Assembly: GCA_964557855.1 (NCBI GenBank)
Contig: CAZLBP010000016.1
Coordinates: 1 to 64,000 of the forward strand
Reading direction: 5' to 3'
Origin: JAJRZL01 sp964557855
Lineage (GTDB): Bacteria > Zixibacteria > MSB-5A5 > GN15 > FEB-12
Length of the DNA stretch: 64,000 bases
Under the pieces are notes generated by a model. It saw only the letters and a list, made by a program, of their open reading frames with translations, did not search any database and was not told the origin of the DNA. Position numbers and translations under genes: made by a program. This document shows, piece after piece, positions 50,634 to 58,770 of the stretch. Numbering within the stretch: position 1 is the first letter of the stretch; each line of letters begins with the position of its first letter.

Positions 50634-52047
50634 CAAGAGCGGCTTCTACATTGACGTCGGGTGTCCGGGGTGCGGCGGCCGGCTCGAGCTGGAAGAGAAC
50701 TTCTTTGTTCTGCCGTGCCGTTACTGCGGTTCCATCCTCAGAATCCGAATGCCCGATTCTCCTCCCGCCTATCTGGTTAAGAGCAAGGTCGACAGATTCA
50801 AGGTCCGCTTTGGCATTGATCGCTATTTGAAAGAGCAGAATCAACCTCTGACCGATTCCGGTACACAATTCAAACAGATATATTATCCCTATTGGAAGAT
50901 CCGGGTGATCCTCCTGAAGACCCGTAATCGCATCGAGACCGTTGAGCACGACAATAATGAGTATGGTTCCTATGGCTCCTGCGAATATGGGTCTACCGGA
51001 GGCAGCAGAACGGTTGAAACGAGAAAGACCGAAATATCACTTTCGCCGGCGGAATTCACGTTTCCGGCCGGGGCCGAATTGGCCGGCGTGCCGAGTTCGC
51101 TGGGCAGACGTGTCGAGTACCTGCACGCAGTACCGTTCGGAATTGAAGAAGTAGAAAGTGATTTTCATTCTTTGCCGGTAGGGATATCATGGGAGTCAGT
51201 CCAAAAACGACTTGAGAAATCGATTCGATCTGTCGGCATGCTGGATAACGCTGATTTCGGACGCAACCGGACCGAGTTTTTCTATCCGGTCGGCTCCATA
51301 GTCTACTTCCCCTATGTAATTGCTGAGTCCTACGGGACCGGGTCAGTTCGTCGGTGGATAGTCGACGGCGTTACGGGAAGAGTAGTAAACGGAATGGATC
51401 ACCGTCTCAAAGAAACCGCCGGTCCCCTGCCGGACAACGCCGCCGTCGCATGCGGACAACTTCAAGTGGAGCATCACCGGTGCGGCAATTGTGGGTATGA
51501 TTTGCCGGAACGGCAATCGTACATCTATCTCTGTCGACACTGTCACCAACTCATTACCATGGAAGACAGTCCCTGCCTGCAGTCCGAACTCAGAATCACG
51601 TCGAATCGCGGGAATCACGAGGACCGGCTAGTGCCGTTTTGGGTCATTCGGTTTGAGTACGATATCATTCAGTTGTCCGGCAGTTCGCTCGGAAGCTCAA
51701 CCAACAGCAATCGGTTGGTCTTACCGGCGTTTCGACTGCGGAATTTCGAATCGGCCTACCGTCTCTCGAGACGCATTTCTTCCGCTCTCGACAAGCTCGA
51801 CCTTGAGGATCTGATTCAGCCGGATAGTCGATTAAGCCCGGTGGATATTGGTCCGTCCGAGGCCCTGATTATGGCCGAAGTAGTCTGCGCTCGAGACCGG
51901 ATGAACGTGTCAACTTCTCTTGACTTACCTTCTTTCAAGGATGCGGTGAAGGAGATGAGCATCGCCTATGTGCCCTTCCATCCGGAGCACTACTTCAATG
52001 TTGATTCAGTCCTGGGAGCAGTGACGTTCGAAAAGAGCGCAGGCTGA
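50614..52047 (+). CDS. Zinc-ribbon protein partnered with the SPFH gene
   Basis: Not assigned to a named family. ATG 50614 is preferred, inside the end of the SPFH gene; a GTG at 50590 is an alternative. Residues 10-45 hold a TFIIB-like zinc ribbon (CPGCGGRLELEENFFVLPCRYCG), split here as CPGCGG and CRYCG, and a second pair lies near residue 290 (CGNCGYDLPERQ, CRHC). The rest is a long beta-rich region (about residues 60-480) with a Gly/Ser/Tyr-rich segment near 120. No membrane helix was seen. Length about 477. The arrangement resembles the YdjG/YdjI pair of Bacillus, but similarity by eye is limited, so function is unknown. Confidence 0.65.
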   Translation: MSRTPNSKSGFYIDVGCPGCGGRLELEENFFVLPCRYCGSILRIRMPDSPPAYLVKSKVDRFKVRFGIDRYLKEQNQPLTDSGTQFKQIYYPYWKIRVILLKTRNRIETVEHDNNEYGSYGSCEYGSTGGSRTVETRKTEISLSPAEFTFPAGAELAGVPSSLGRRVEYLHAVPFGIEEVESDFHSLPVGISWESVQKRLEKSIRSVGMLDNADFGRNRTEFFYPVGSIVYFPYVIAESYGTGSVRRWIVDGVTGRVVNGMDHRLKETAGPLPDNAAVACGQLQVEHHRCGNCGYDLPERQSYIYLCRHCHQLITMEDSPCLQSELRITSNRGNHEDRLVPFWVIRFEYDIIQLSGSSLGSSTNSNRLVLPAFRLRNFESAYRLSRRISSALDKLDLEDLIQPDSRLSPVDIGPSEALIMAEVVCARDRMNVSTSLDLPSFKDAVKEMSIAYVPFHPEHYFNVDSVLGAVTFEKSAG

Positions 52048-52565
52048 GAGTTCTTATTAATACCCGGGGTGCAACTCTCCCTTCGGTGGTCGCCCACCGC
52101 TCCGGAGGCTGTTTCATAAGTAGTAAATCGGCGTTGAGGCTTGTCGACTGTGCCCTCCACGCGTAGGGTGCAGCCTTGCGCCGCACGGACTTACCGGATC
52201 GGCGGGGACGAGCCCCGCCTCTACGCGACACGAAAGTTGAACGAATATCACGTTTTGCGACAGCCTCCCCCTTCCTGACCGCTTGGACCGTCCTGAGATT
52301 GAGGGTAATGCTGTTAACAAGAGTTGTTCCATCTTCCGGCGACCGGGAACTTTGTCTGCAAATCGTTGTCTAACAGGTAACCTAAGGAGACCTGTCGCGA
52401 AAAATCTTGCTATCGATTAAAGATTTGTCTATGTTCGGACGATGATTGAGGCCGGGTTGTCCTCGGATCCCGGCTGTCTGAGGCACTGTTGCTGAACAAA
52501 ACGGTGGCCGTGGCTATAAAGACAAAAGCAGAAGCCACGGTCGGTTTTCTGAATCGGAGTAAGAT
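52048..52565. other. Intergenic region with several hairpins before the propeller protein gene
   Basis: No gene is evident in 518 bases. A degenerate copy of the GCCCACCGCT-type repeat lies near 52091-52110. Hairpins: 52374-52396 (ACAGGT/ACCTGT), 52403-52427 (AAATCTT/AAGATTT), 52452-52475 (GCCGGG/CCCGGC) and 52506-52542 (ten-base stem with one G-U, 17-base loop). A promoter-like pair TTGCTA (52408-52413) and TATGTT (52431-52436) spaced 17 would place the last two hairpins in the leader. Confidence 0.45.
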
Positions 52566-55175
52566 TTGAGTAAAGGCAGTTTTCCGGCCATTGTCGTTGC
52601 AACCGCACTTCTCCTGCTTTTATCGGGGCCGGTATCGGCCGGGATTGCAGTCAGTTTTGACAATCCCGATACCGTAATAGCCAGCAATACAGTTATCGAG
52701 ATTATTGAACACAACGGTGGCATCTGGATGGCCACCGGCGAAGGCGTCAATTTCACCTTCGACAGCGGCCGCACGTGGCTGTTGTACGACTCATCTAACG
52801 GTTTGATAACGAATGACATTTCGGCACTCTATGCCATTAAAGGCCGCCTTTGGGTGGCTACCGGCCATTCGGAAAATATTGGGGGACAGAGCGTGGGATT
52901 CTCCGATGCGCTGATGTATACCGATAACAACGGACAAACCTGGGGCATTGCCGATTTCGAGGGAATACCCGATGTGATCGGAGGCGACAAACAGATTTTC
53001 GATATTACGGGTCACTACGACCCGTCGCAGAACGAAGACTGGCTGTTTTTTGCCGCGTTTGCGGGTTCATTCCTGGCGTCACGCGACGGCGGTGTGAGTT
53101 GGCGGCGCATATATTCCTCGGCAGCCGACTCTTTCAGGTATGTTAATGAATCCCAGCCACCGGTGCAGACGCGCTATTTCTCATGTGTCACGGATACCTC
53201 ACACGGCGATTCACTCTTCGTGTGGACCGGCACGGCCGGTGGTATATTCCAGTACGTGTTTGCTCCACCTGATCAACGTCCCAGCTCTAAATTGATTACT
53301 GATATAATGTTCTGCAATGAATGCGGTCCGGGGGACAGCAGTCGAGTTTATTTTGGCGGGGCCAATGGCGTGACCCGAGGAACAGCTTCAGGAGGGCCGT
53401 TTATTTCTCGCTTCCTGGAAGATGGTTTGCCGGGTCTATATATATCGAGGATATTCCCATTCGCCGGCAGAGTGTTCGTGGGTACCAAGACGGATGTGGA
53501 TGGTCTCTCGACCGGATTGGCGGTTTCGACCGACGGTGGTGACAGCTACACGGCTCTGAGCGGTTTCACGGACGTGATTGGTCCGGACAGAACGGTCTTC
53601 GATATGGCCGTCAGGCGAGACCGCATGTACCTGGCCGGTGAAAGAGCGGGTTTGTTCGTATCCCTCGATACCGGAGCCAGCTGGACCCATATTTGGGTCG
53701 ACTCGTCGGACACCAGCGCCGCCAATGCCCGCAATACGGTGCTTGCTCTCGATGTATTTGTGGACACGCTCAGAGTCGGCACCGATTCCGGATTGGTGAC
53801 GTTGTACATGGATTCTACAGGTGCTATTGATTCGTCGCGGTACGATGTATTTCCGGAGACGCCCGGTTTCGGCAGCGCTCGAGTGATCGGAGTTCACACG
53901 CAGGTCTTCTATGACTCGACCGGGCCGACATACGATTCCCTGGCTATCTGGACAATCAACCGACCGCTTACTGCCTCGGGCAGCCCCGTGGTGCTTCGTT
54001 CCCGCGAGGCTCCGTTACAGGACGGTGAACAAGATACTCTCTGGCAGGCCTTACAGCCGGAAGTGCTGACAAATGATATCGTGTTTATCGGCGACACCGT
54101 GTGGGCCGTCGGCGAGGCCGGGTTGCGGTTCAGCGATGACGGTTCCAATCCGTCCAAGGTCTTCACGATTAGAGACACGACCAGCCTTGATGAGTTCGAC
54201 AGCGAAGAAATAACCGTCATGTCCGTCAGCGGCGACACTGTCATAGTCGGTACGAATCAAGGATTTGCGATCTCCCACGACTGCGGTCAACGGTACAAGA
54301 TATTCAGAGTGAACACGGACACGCTCGCCGCCGATATTGTGATTAATCACACGCGGAATAGTACGTCCGGGCAAATATCGGGAGATTTCATTCCGGCGCT
54401 GGGAGTCCAGTACCTGGAGGATGAGTTGGCGCGTATTTGGGTCTCGGCCCGACCGGCGCTCACAGGAGGGTCGCAGGCTATCTCGACGGGCATCTATCTG
54501 CCGGTCGATTCCGGTGGCAACGTCCTGGAGTCCGAGTCAGACAGCGGTTTCGCTCGCTATGACATCCAATGGGGCTTAGGTTATGACACCGGTTTTGCCT
54601 GGAATTTCGGCTTTAACGGTGACACTGTTTTCGCCGCTTCGGACAACGGCTTGCTCTTCAACTTTGGTGACACCGGGAGGACCTGGGATACAGTCGCACT
54701 GGTCGACGCCGACAACAACGTCCTGGTAGAACCAGACGTGTCCATCTTTGCCGTTGAAGTTGTAGGAAACTCTCTCTGGGTGGGTACCGAACAGGCTACC
54801 GTACGGGTGGGTCTGGATGACTTTGTGGCCGACAGCACATTCTTCTTTGTTGATCGTGAGAGTGCCTCGGATCTTGTCTATGGTTTCCCTGTGCCGTTCA
54901 GTCATTCAGCCGGCGGTGGCGTCGACTTTCATTTCGTTCTGGATGAGCAGCAACAGGTCACGCTGGAAGTCTACGACGCAGCCATGAACCTGGTCGCGCG
55001 GGTTATAGAAAACCGATCTTTCGGTCCCGGAACGTATCACGGCCGCAATACGGGCGTACCGACCTGGGACGGTCGCAACGGTGCGGGCGATAGGGTAGCC
55101 GTAGGACCCTACTACTTCAAAGTCGAATTATCTTCCGGCGACGTGCGCTGGGGCAAACTGGCGGTGATACCATGA
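52566..55175 (+). CDS. Secreted beta-propeller (BNR/sortilin-like) protein with FlgD-like C-terminal domain
   Basis: Predicted secreted or surface protein. TTG 52566 has GGAG six bases upstream and gives a clean signal peptide (FPAIVVATALLLLLSGPVSAG). Residues 30-750 show repeated blades with NGGIWMATGEGV, GRTWLLYDSSNGL and GVSWRRIYSS-like motifs, the Asp-box/BNR pattern seen in sortilin and two-component-regulator propellers. The last 100 residues form a FlgD Ig-like domain (VYGFPVPFSHSAGGGVDF, YDAAMNLVARVI, WDGRNGAGDRVAVGPYYF) related to the type IX tail family. Length 869. It overlaps the PorV-like gene by four bases, which argues that the barrel exports or anchors it. Confidence 0.75.
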   Translation: MSKGSFPAIVVATALLLLLSGPVSAGIAVSFDNPDTVIASNTVIEIIEHNGGIWMATGEGVNFTFDSGRTWLLYDSSNGLITNDISALYAIKGRLWVATGHSENIGGQSVGFSDALMYTDNNGQTWGIADFEGIPDVIGGDKQIFDITGHYDPSQNEDWLFFAAFAGSFLASRDGGVSWRRIYSSAADSFRYVNESQPPVQTRYFSCVTDTSHGDSLFVWTGTAGGIFQYVFAPPDQRPSSKLITDIMFCNECGPGDSSRVYFGGANGVTRGTASGGPFISRFLEDGLPGLYISRIFPFAGRVFVGTKTDVDGLSTGLAVSTDGGDSYTALSGFTDVIGPDRTVFDMAVRRDRMYLAGERAGLFVSLDTGASWTHIWVDSSDTSAANARNTVLALDVFVDTLRVGTDSGLVTLYMDSTGAIDSSRYDVFPETPGFGSARVIGVHTQVFYDSTGPTYDSLAIWTINRPLTASGSPVVLRSREAPLQDGEQDTLWQALQPEVLTNDIVFIGDTVWAVGEAGLRFSDDGSNPSKVFTIRDTTSLDEFDSEEITVMSVSGDTVIVGTNQGFAISHDCGQRYKIFRVNTDTLAADIVINHTRNSTSGQISGDFIPALGVQYLEDELARIWVSARPALTGGSQAISTGIYLPVDSGGNVLESESDSGFARYDIQWGLGYDTGFAWNFGFNGDTVFAASDNGLLFNFGDTGRTWDTVALVDADNNVLVEPDVSIFAVEVVGNSLWVGTEQATVRVGLDDFVADSTFFFVDRESASDLVYGFPVPFSHSAGGGVDFHFVLDEQQQVTLEVYDAAMNLVARVIENRSFGPGTYHGRNTGVPTWDGRNGAGDRVAVGPYYFKVELSSGDVRWGKLAVIP

Positions 55176-56173
55176 CAAAGTCCAGGAACCGTTGCAGCAT
55201 GTTCTTCATAGTGGCGGTGCTCTTACTTCCGCCAACGATAGCCCTCCGGGCCGCCGACGGTGACGGCGGTCAGCCGGGAGCGTTCTTCCGGATTCCGATC
55301 GGGGCTCGGCCCACGGCTATGGGCGGGGCCTATCTGGCGATCTCCAATGATGGCGCCGCGCCACTCTTTAATCCGGCCGGGGTCGTCTCTCTTAAGAAAA
55401 AGCTCTTCGCTACTTCGTATCGCGCCATGGATCTGGACCGCTCCCTCGGTTATATTACTTTGCTCGTACCGACCAGAGAAGAATCCACAATCGGTATCAA
55501 CTGGCACTATTTCGGAGCCGGGGAGATAACGCTGCGCAACAGCGACGGGCGTGAAATTGGCCGGGAAGTCAGTTTCAATAATCACGATATCTCGATCCTT
55601 TTTGCCAAGCGATTCGAGGAGTACCTGTCGCTCGGTTTGCGGGCCGGTTACCTGTACTCGACCTTTGCCGAGATGTCAACCTTCTCCGTGGGAGTGGATG
55701 TGGGAGCCATGATCTATCTCAGCGGCTTCTACAACCGGGAGCGGCGAGATGAAGCCTTCATGCGCGATGTACAAATCGGACTGACGGTCAAAAATCTGGC
55801 CGCCACCTACCGGTGGGACACCGAAAAGTACAACGAGGAAATCGGCGGCGGCGACCTGAGCGTTGAGCAGGAAGATAAGATACCGGTTGAAGTGGGACTC
55901 GGTGTGTCCGCCCGGTTCCTGAAACGGAAGTTGCTGGTGGCAACGGACATTATCAAGAACGAAAAGCAGGATCCTTTCTTTCACGGCGGCGCGGAGTATT
56001 TCATATCTCCGGAATTCGCCATACGCGGGGGTTATTCCGATGGTCGCTTCACGGCCGGCACGGGGTATGTCTTCACCATCGGCAACCAGGTTCTGGCCAT
56101 CGACTACGCTTTCGCCACCGACAAAGTCGATGAAGGCTCTGAACATATTTTCTCATTTGATTTGTTGTTCTGA
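55172..56173 (+). CDS. PorV/PorQ-family outer membrane barrel protein (first of two)
   Basis: Overlaps the upstream propeller gene in ATGA. A signal peptide (residues 1-29) precedes the family start: GAFFRIPIGARPTAMGGAYLAIS and then PLFNPAGVVSLKKK. Alternating strands follow and end in FSFDLLF with a C-terminal aromatic, typical of outer-membrane barrels. Length 333. Like the copy at 19527 it belongs to UPF0164/PorV relatives, which in Bacteroidetes carry type IX substrates to the surface. It may serve the propeller protein just upstream. Confidence 0.8.
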   Translation: MTKSRNRCSMFFIVAVLLLPPTIALRAADGDGGQPGAFFRIPIGARPTAMGGAYLAISNDGAAPLFNPAGVVSLKKKLFATSYRAMDLDRSLGYITLLVPTREESTIGINWHYFGAGEITLRNSDGREIGREVSFNNHDISILFAKRFEEYLSLGLRAGYLYSTFAEMSTFSVGVDVGAMIYLSGFYNRERRDEAFMRDVQIGLTVKNLAATYRWDTEKYNEEIGGGDLSVEQEDKIPVEVGLGVSARFLKRKLLVATDIIKNEKQDPFFHGGAEYFISPEFAIRGGYSDGRFTAGTGYVFTIGNQVLAIDYAFATDKVDEGSEHIFSFDLLF

Positions 56174-56182
56174 AGGTAAACG

Positions 56183-57088
56183 GTGATGAAACGAACTACT
56201 TGCGGTCTGGTTTTTATGTTCCTCCTGTCGATCGTTGCCAACTCCGCTTACGGTAGTGACGGTCTGTCAATGCTCAAAGTCGAAACCGGGGCCGAACCCT
56301 CGGGCATGGGCGGTGCCGTGGCGGCCGTGACCGGCTCGCCGGATTTGATTGTTTACAACCCGGCCGCAGCAGCCGACTTTAACAAGTTTCATGTCTCATT
56401 AGGGCACACCGCCTACTGGAACGACATTCGCATGGAGAGCGGCCACTTTGCGATGAAAGTATCACGGCGCGTGAACCTCCATGGCGGTATTCGTTATGCC
56501 GCCATCGACGAACTGGAGTTCCGAGGGGAAGTGGCCAGCGAGGAACCGCTGGGCTATTTTGATGCTCACGATATCTCCGCAAAAGCAGGGCTGGCTGTCG
56601 AACTGACCGACTGGCTCTCAACCGGCTTCTCATTGGGGGCCGTGTCGGAGAAGATCGAGGCCTGGCACGGAGGTACTTTTGCCTTCGATTTCGGTCTACT
56701 GGCGCGAACGACGCAGAACGTGACTGTCGGTGCGGCAATCACTAACCTCGGCTCAGACTTCAGGCTCAGCAAGGCCGACAATACCGAGTCTCGGGACATA
56801 GCATTGCCCACGACCTACCGGGTCGGGGCGGCGTATCAGTACGGCGAATACCTCGGGGCGGCCGATCTGGTTTATGTCGATGACGAGGCGCACGTTCACG
56901 TGGGCGCCGAAGCGGCGATCGAGGAGATCTTCGAGGTGCGGGCCGGTTACATGTTTAATTACGATATTAAGAACTTCACGGCGGGCGTATCGTTTACACG
57001 CTACTCCATCAAGATCGATTATGCCTTTGTTCCCTTCGAAAAGGACCTGGGCACGTCGCATATGTTTAACGTGACGTTTAGTCTATAG
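56183..57088 (+). CDS. PorV/PorQ-family outer membrane barrel protein (second of two)
   Basis: Starts ten bases after the previous barrel gene. A signal peptide (LVFMFLLSIVANSAYG) precedes the family element LKVETGAEPSGMGGAVAAV and IVYNPAAAADFNKFHVS. Barrel strands continue to FNVTFSL. Length 301, shorter than its neighbour; the shared N-terminal pattern and adjacent position suggest paralogues. It resembles PorQ more than PorV in size, but which subgroup it belongs to cannot be decided by eye. No terminator is obvious after it. Confidence 0.78.
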   Translation: MMKRTTCGLVFMFLLSIVANSAYGSDGLSMLKVETGAEPSGMGGAVAAVTGSPDLIVYNPAAAADFNKFHVSLGHTAYWNDIRMESGHFAMKVSRRVNLHGGIRYAAIDELEFRGEVASEEPLGYFDAHDISAKAGLAVELTDWLSTGFSLGAVSEKIEAWHGGTFAFDFGLLARTTQNVTVGAAITNLGSDFRLSKADNTESRDIALPTTYRVGAAYQYGEYLGAADLVYVDDEAHVHVGAEAAIEEIFEVRAGYMFNYDIKNFTAGVSFTRYSIKIDYAFVPFEKDLGTSHMFNVTFSL

Positions 57089-57336
57089 GAGATAGAACGA
57101 GAGATATTTGGTAACGGGAGACGGTCAGGTGGAGGGATCTTCTCACGAAATACGAACGAGCGAATGGATTTGTGAGCAGGTCAATCTCACTTCGGGATTG
57201 ACTTCAGGTGTCAAGTCCGAATGAGCTTGACCTGTGAAACGGTAAACCCACCGCAAGCGGTGGGGCACCGCCGGGCATTTGCCCCCCACATTGAAACGAA
57301 AGATTAATGAAATAGAGATACAGGAGCAATTGATCA
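57089..57336. other. Intergenic region with hairpins before the dehydrogenase gene
   Basis: No gene seen. GTCAATC/GATTGAC and GTCAAG/CTTGAC hairpins lie at about 57180-57235, and CCGCAAGCGGTGGGGCAC occupies 57251-57268. AGGAG precedes ATG 57337 by about ten bases. Confidence 0.5.
57251..57268 (+). repeat. 18-base repeat, left copy of an inverted pair
   Basis: CCGCAAGCGGTGGGGCAC; its exact reverse complement occurs at 58487-58504 on the other side of the dehydrogenase gene. Contains a CCGC/GCGG hairpin. Probably copies of a dispersed palindromic repeat. Confidence 0.7.
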
Positions 57337-58455
57337 ATGGCCAAGTACAAAATCGCATGGTTGCCGGGTGATGGGGTTGGAAACGATGTTATGGAGGCTG
57401 CCAAAATCGTGCTGGACAAGATGCAGTTTGATGCGGAGTACATTCACGGCGACATCGGTTGGGAGTTCTGGCGCACGGAGGCCGACCCGCTGCCCAAGCG
57501 AACCGTCGAGCTGCTGAAGAAAGTCGACTGTGCGCTCTTTGGCGCCATCACTTCCAAACCGAAAGAAGAAGCCGAACAGGAACTGATACCGGAACTGCAG
57601 GGCAAGGGGCACGTTTATTCGTCGCCCATCGTCCGCCTCCGCCAGGAATTCAATCTCCGTACCAACCTGCGGCCCTGCAAGGCGTACCCGGGCAACCCGC
57701 TCATCTACAAAGAGGGTATTGATCTCGTCGTTTTTCGAGAAAACACCGAGGACCTGTACAGTGGCGTGGAGTTTTTCCCGCTGCCGGACGAAGTTCGGGA
57801 AGTCGTCAAGAAGCACAACAAGAAGATGGCGCGTTTCGACCCGACCCCAGCCGATGAGATCGCCGTCTCGTTGCGAATCAACACCAGGACCGGCTGCCGG
57901 AACATCATCACCGACGCCTTTGAGTACGCCAAGAAGCACGGTTACAAGTCCGTAACGGTCGTCGAGAAACCGAATGTCATACGGGAAACCTCGGGTCTGA
58001 TGGTGCGCACCGCGCGCGAAGTGGCCAAGAATTATCCGGATATCGAGCTGTGGGAGACCAACATCGACGCCATGTGTATGTGGCTGATCAAAAACCCGAT
58101 GGATTACTCCGTGATAGCTACTTCGAACATGTTTGGCGACATCGTCTCCGACCTGTGCGCGCAACTGGTGGGCGGCCTGGGCTTCGCGGCTTCGGGCAAT
58201 ATCGGCGACAATCTGGCGGTGTTCGAACCGACACACGGTTCCGCCCCGAAGTACGCCGGTCAGTACAAAGTCAACCCGATGGCGATGCTGTTGACCACGA
58301 AGATGATGTTCGATTGGCTGGAGGAGACGGACAAAGCGGCCGCACTGGAAAACGCGATTGCTGAAGTAATCAAAGAGGGCAAAGTCCGCACGTACGACAT
58401 GGGCGGCACGAGCACGAGCCTGGAAGTAGCGGAGGCGGTGGCGGCGAAGGTGTGA
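57337..58455 (+). CDS. NAD(P)-dependent isocitrate/isopropylmalate dehydrogenase family enzyme
   Basis: Beta-decarboxylating dehydrogenase. The N-terminus AWLPGDGVGNDVMEA, the substrate region SSPIVRLRQEFNLRTNLRP, VFRENTEDLYSGVEF, the metal-site TSNMFGDIVSDLCAQLVGG and the cofactor loop EPTHGSAPKYAG are present. Length 372 residues is typical of the short homodimeric NAD-type subgroup. RENTEDLYSG favours isocitrate dehydrogenase over 3-isopropylmalate dehydrogenase, but homoisocitrate or isopropylmalate activity cannot be ruled out. The gene stands alone and is flanked by inverted repeats. Confidence 0.85.
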   Translation: MAKYKIAWLPGDGVGNDVMEAAKIVLDKMQFDAEYIHGDIGWEFWRTEADPLPKRTVELLKKVDCALFGAITSKPKEEAEQELIPELQGKGHVYSSPIVRLRQEFNLRTNLRPCKAYPGNPLIYKEGIDLVVFRENTEDLYSGVEFFPLPDEVREVVKKHNKKMARFDPTPADEIAVSLRINTRTGCRNIITDAFEYAKKHGYKSVTVVEKPNVIRETSGLMVRTAREVAKNYPDIELWETNIDAMCMWLIKNPMDYSVIATSNMFGDIVSDLCAQLVGGLGFAASGNIGDNLAVFEPTHGSAPKYAGQYKVNPMAMLLTTKMMFDWLEETDKAAALENAIAEVIKEGKVRTYDMGGTSTSLEVAEAVAAKV

Positions 58456-58486
58456 CAAGAAGTAAGTCAGAATCACTCGGTGCCGG

Positions 58487-58504
58487 GTGCCCCACCGCTT
58501 GCGG
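58487..58504 (-). repeat. 18-base repeat, right copy of an inverted pair
   Basis: GTGCCCCACCGCTTGCGG, exact reverse complement of 57251-57268. The flanking bases add a GGTGCC/GGGGCACC-type hairpin to this copy. Confidence 0.7.
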
Positions 58505-58600
58505 AGGGGCACCCTGATACTGAGCTTCGGGTATAGCCCATCCCCCCCTCATTAAACTTGCCCCCATTTAATCCCTGTACTATGCTGAGCTGGTCGTTGC

Positions 58601-58748
58601 CGTCAGGTGAGGTCACCTGACGGCACACAGAGGGGCAGATGTGGACAACTGCCGCGCGCGAGGATGGACCCCTGCCTTCGCAGGGGTGACAAGAACAATG
58701 TCATTCCCGCGCAAGCGGGAATCCAGTCAGGACCAGATGGATCCTGAC
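58601..58748. repeat. Third cluster of mosaic hairpin repeats
   Basis: Module A variant CGTCAGGT...ACCTGACG at 58601-58622, B at 58632-58653, C at 58663-58690 and D at 58699-58726 with its TCAGG-type trailing hairpin to 58748: the same order A-B-C-D as at 40946-41117, more than 17 kb away, ending 23 bases before the next gene. Confidence 0.75.
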
Positions 58749-58770
58749 TTACATTTGAAGGAATAGCCGG

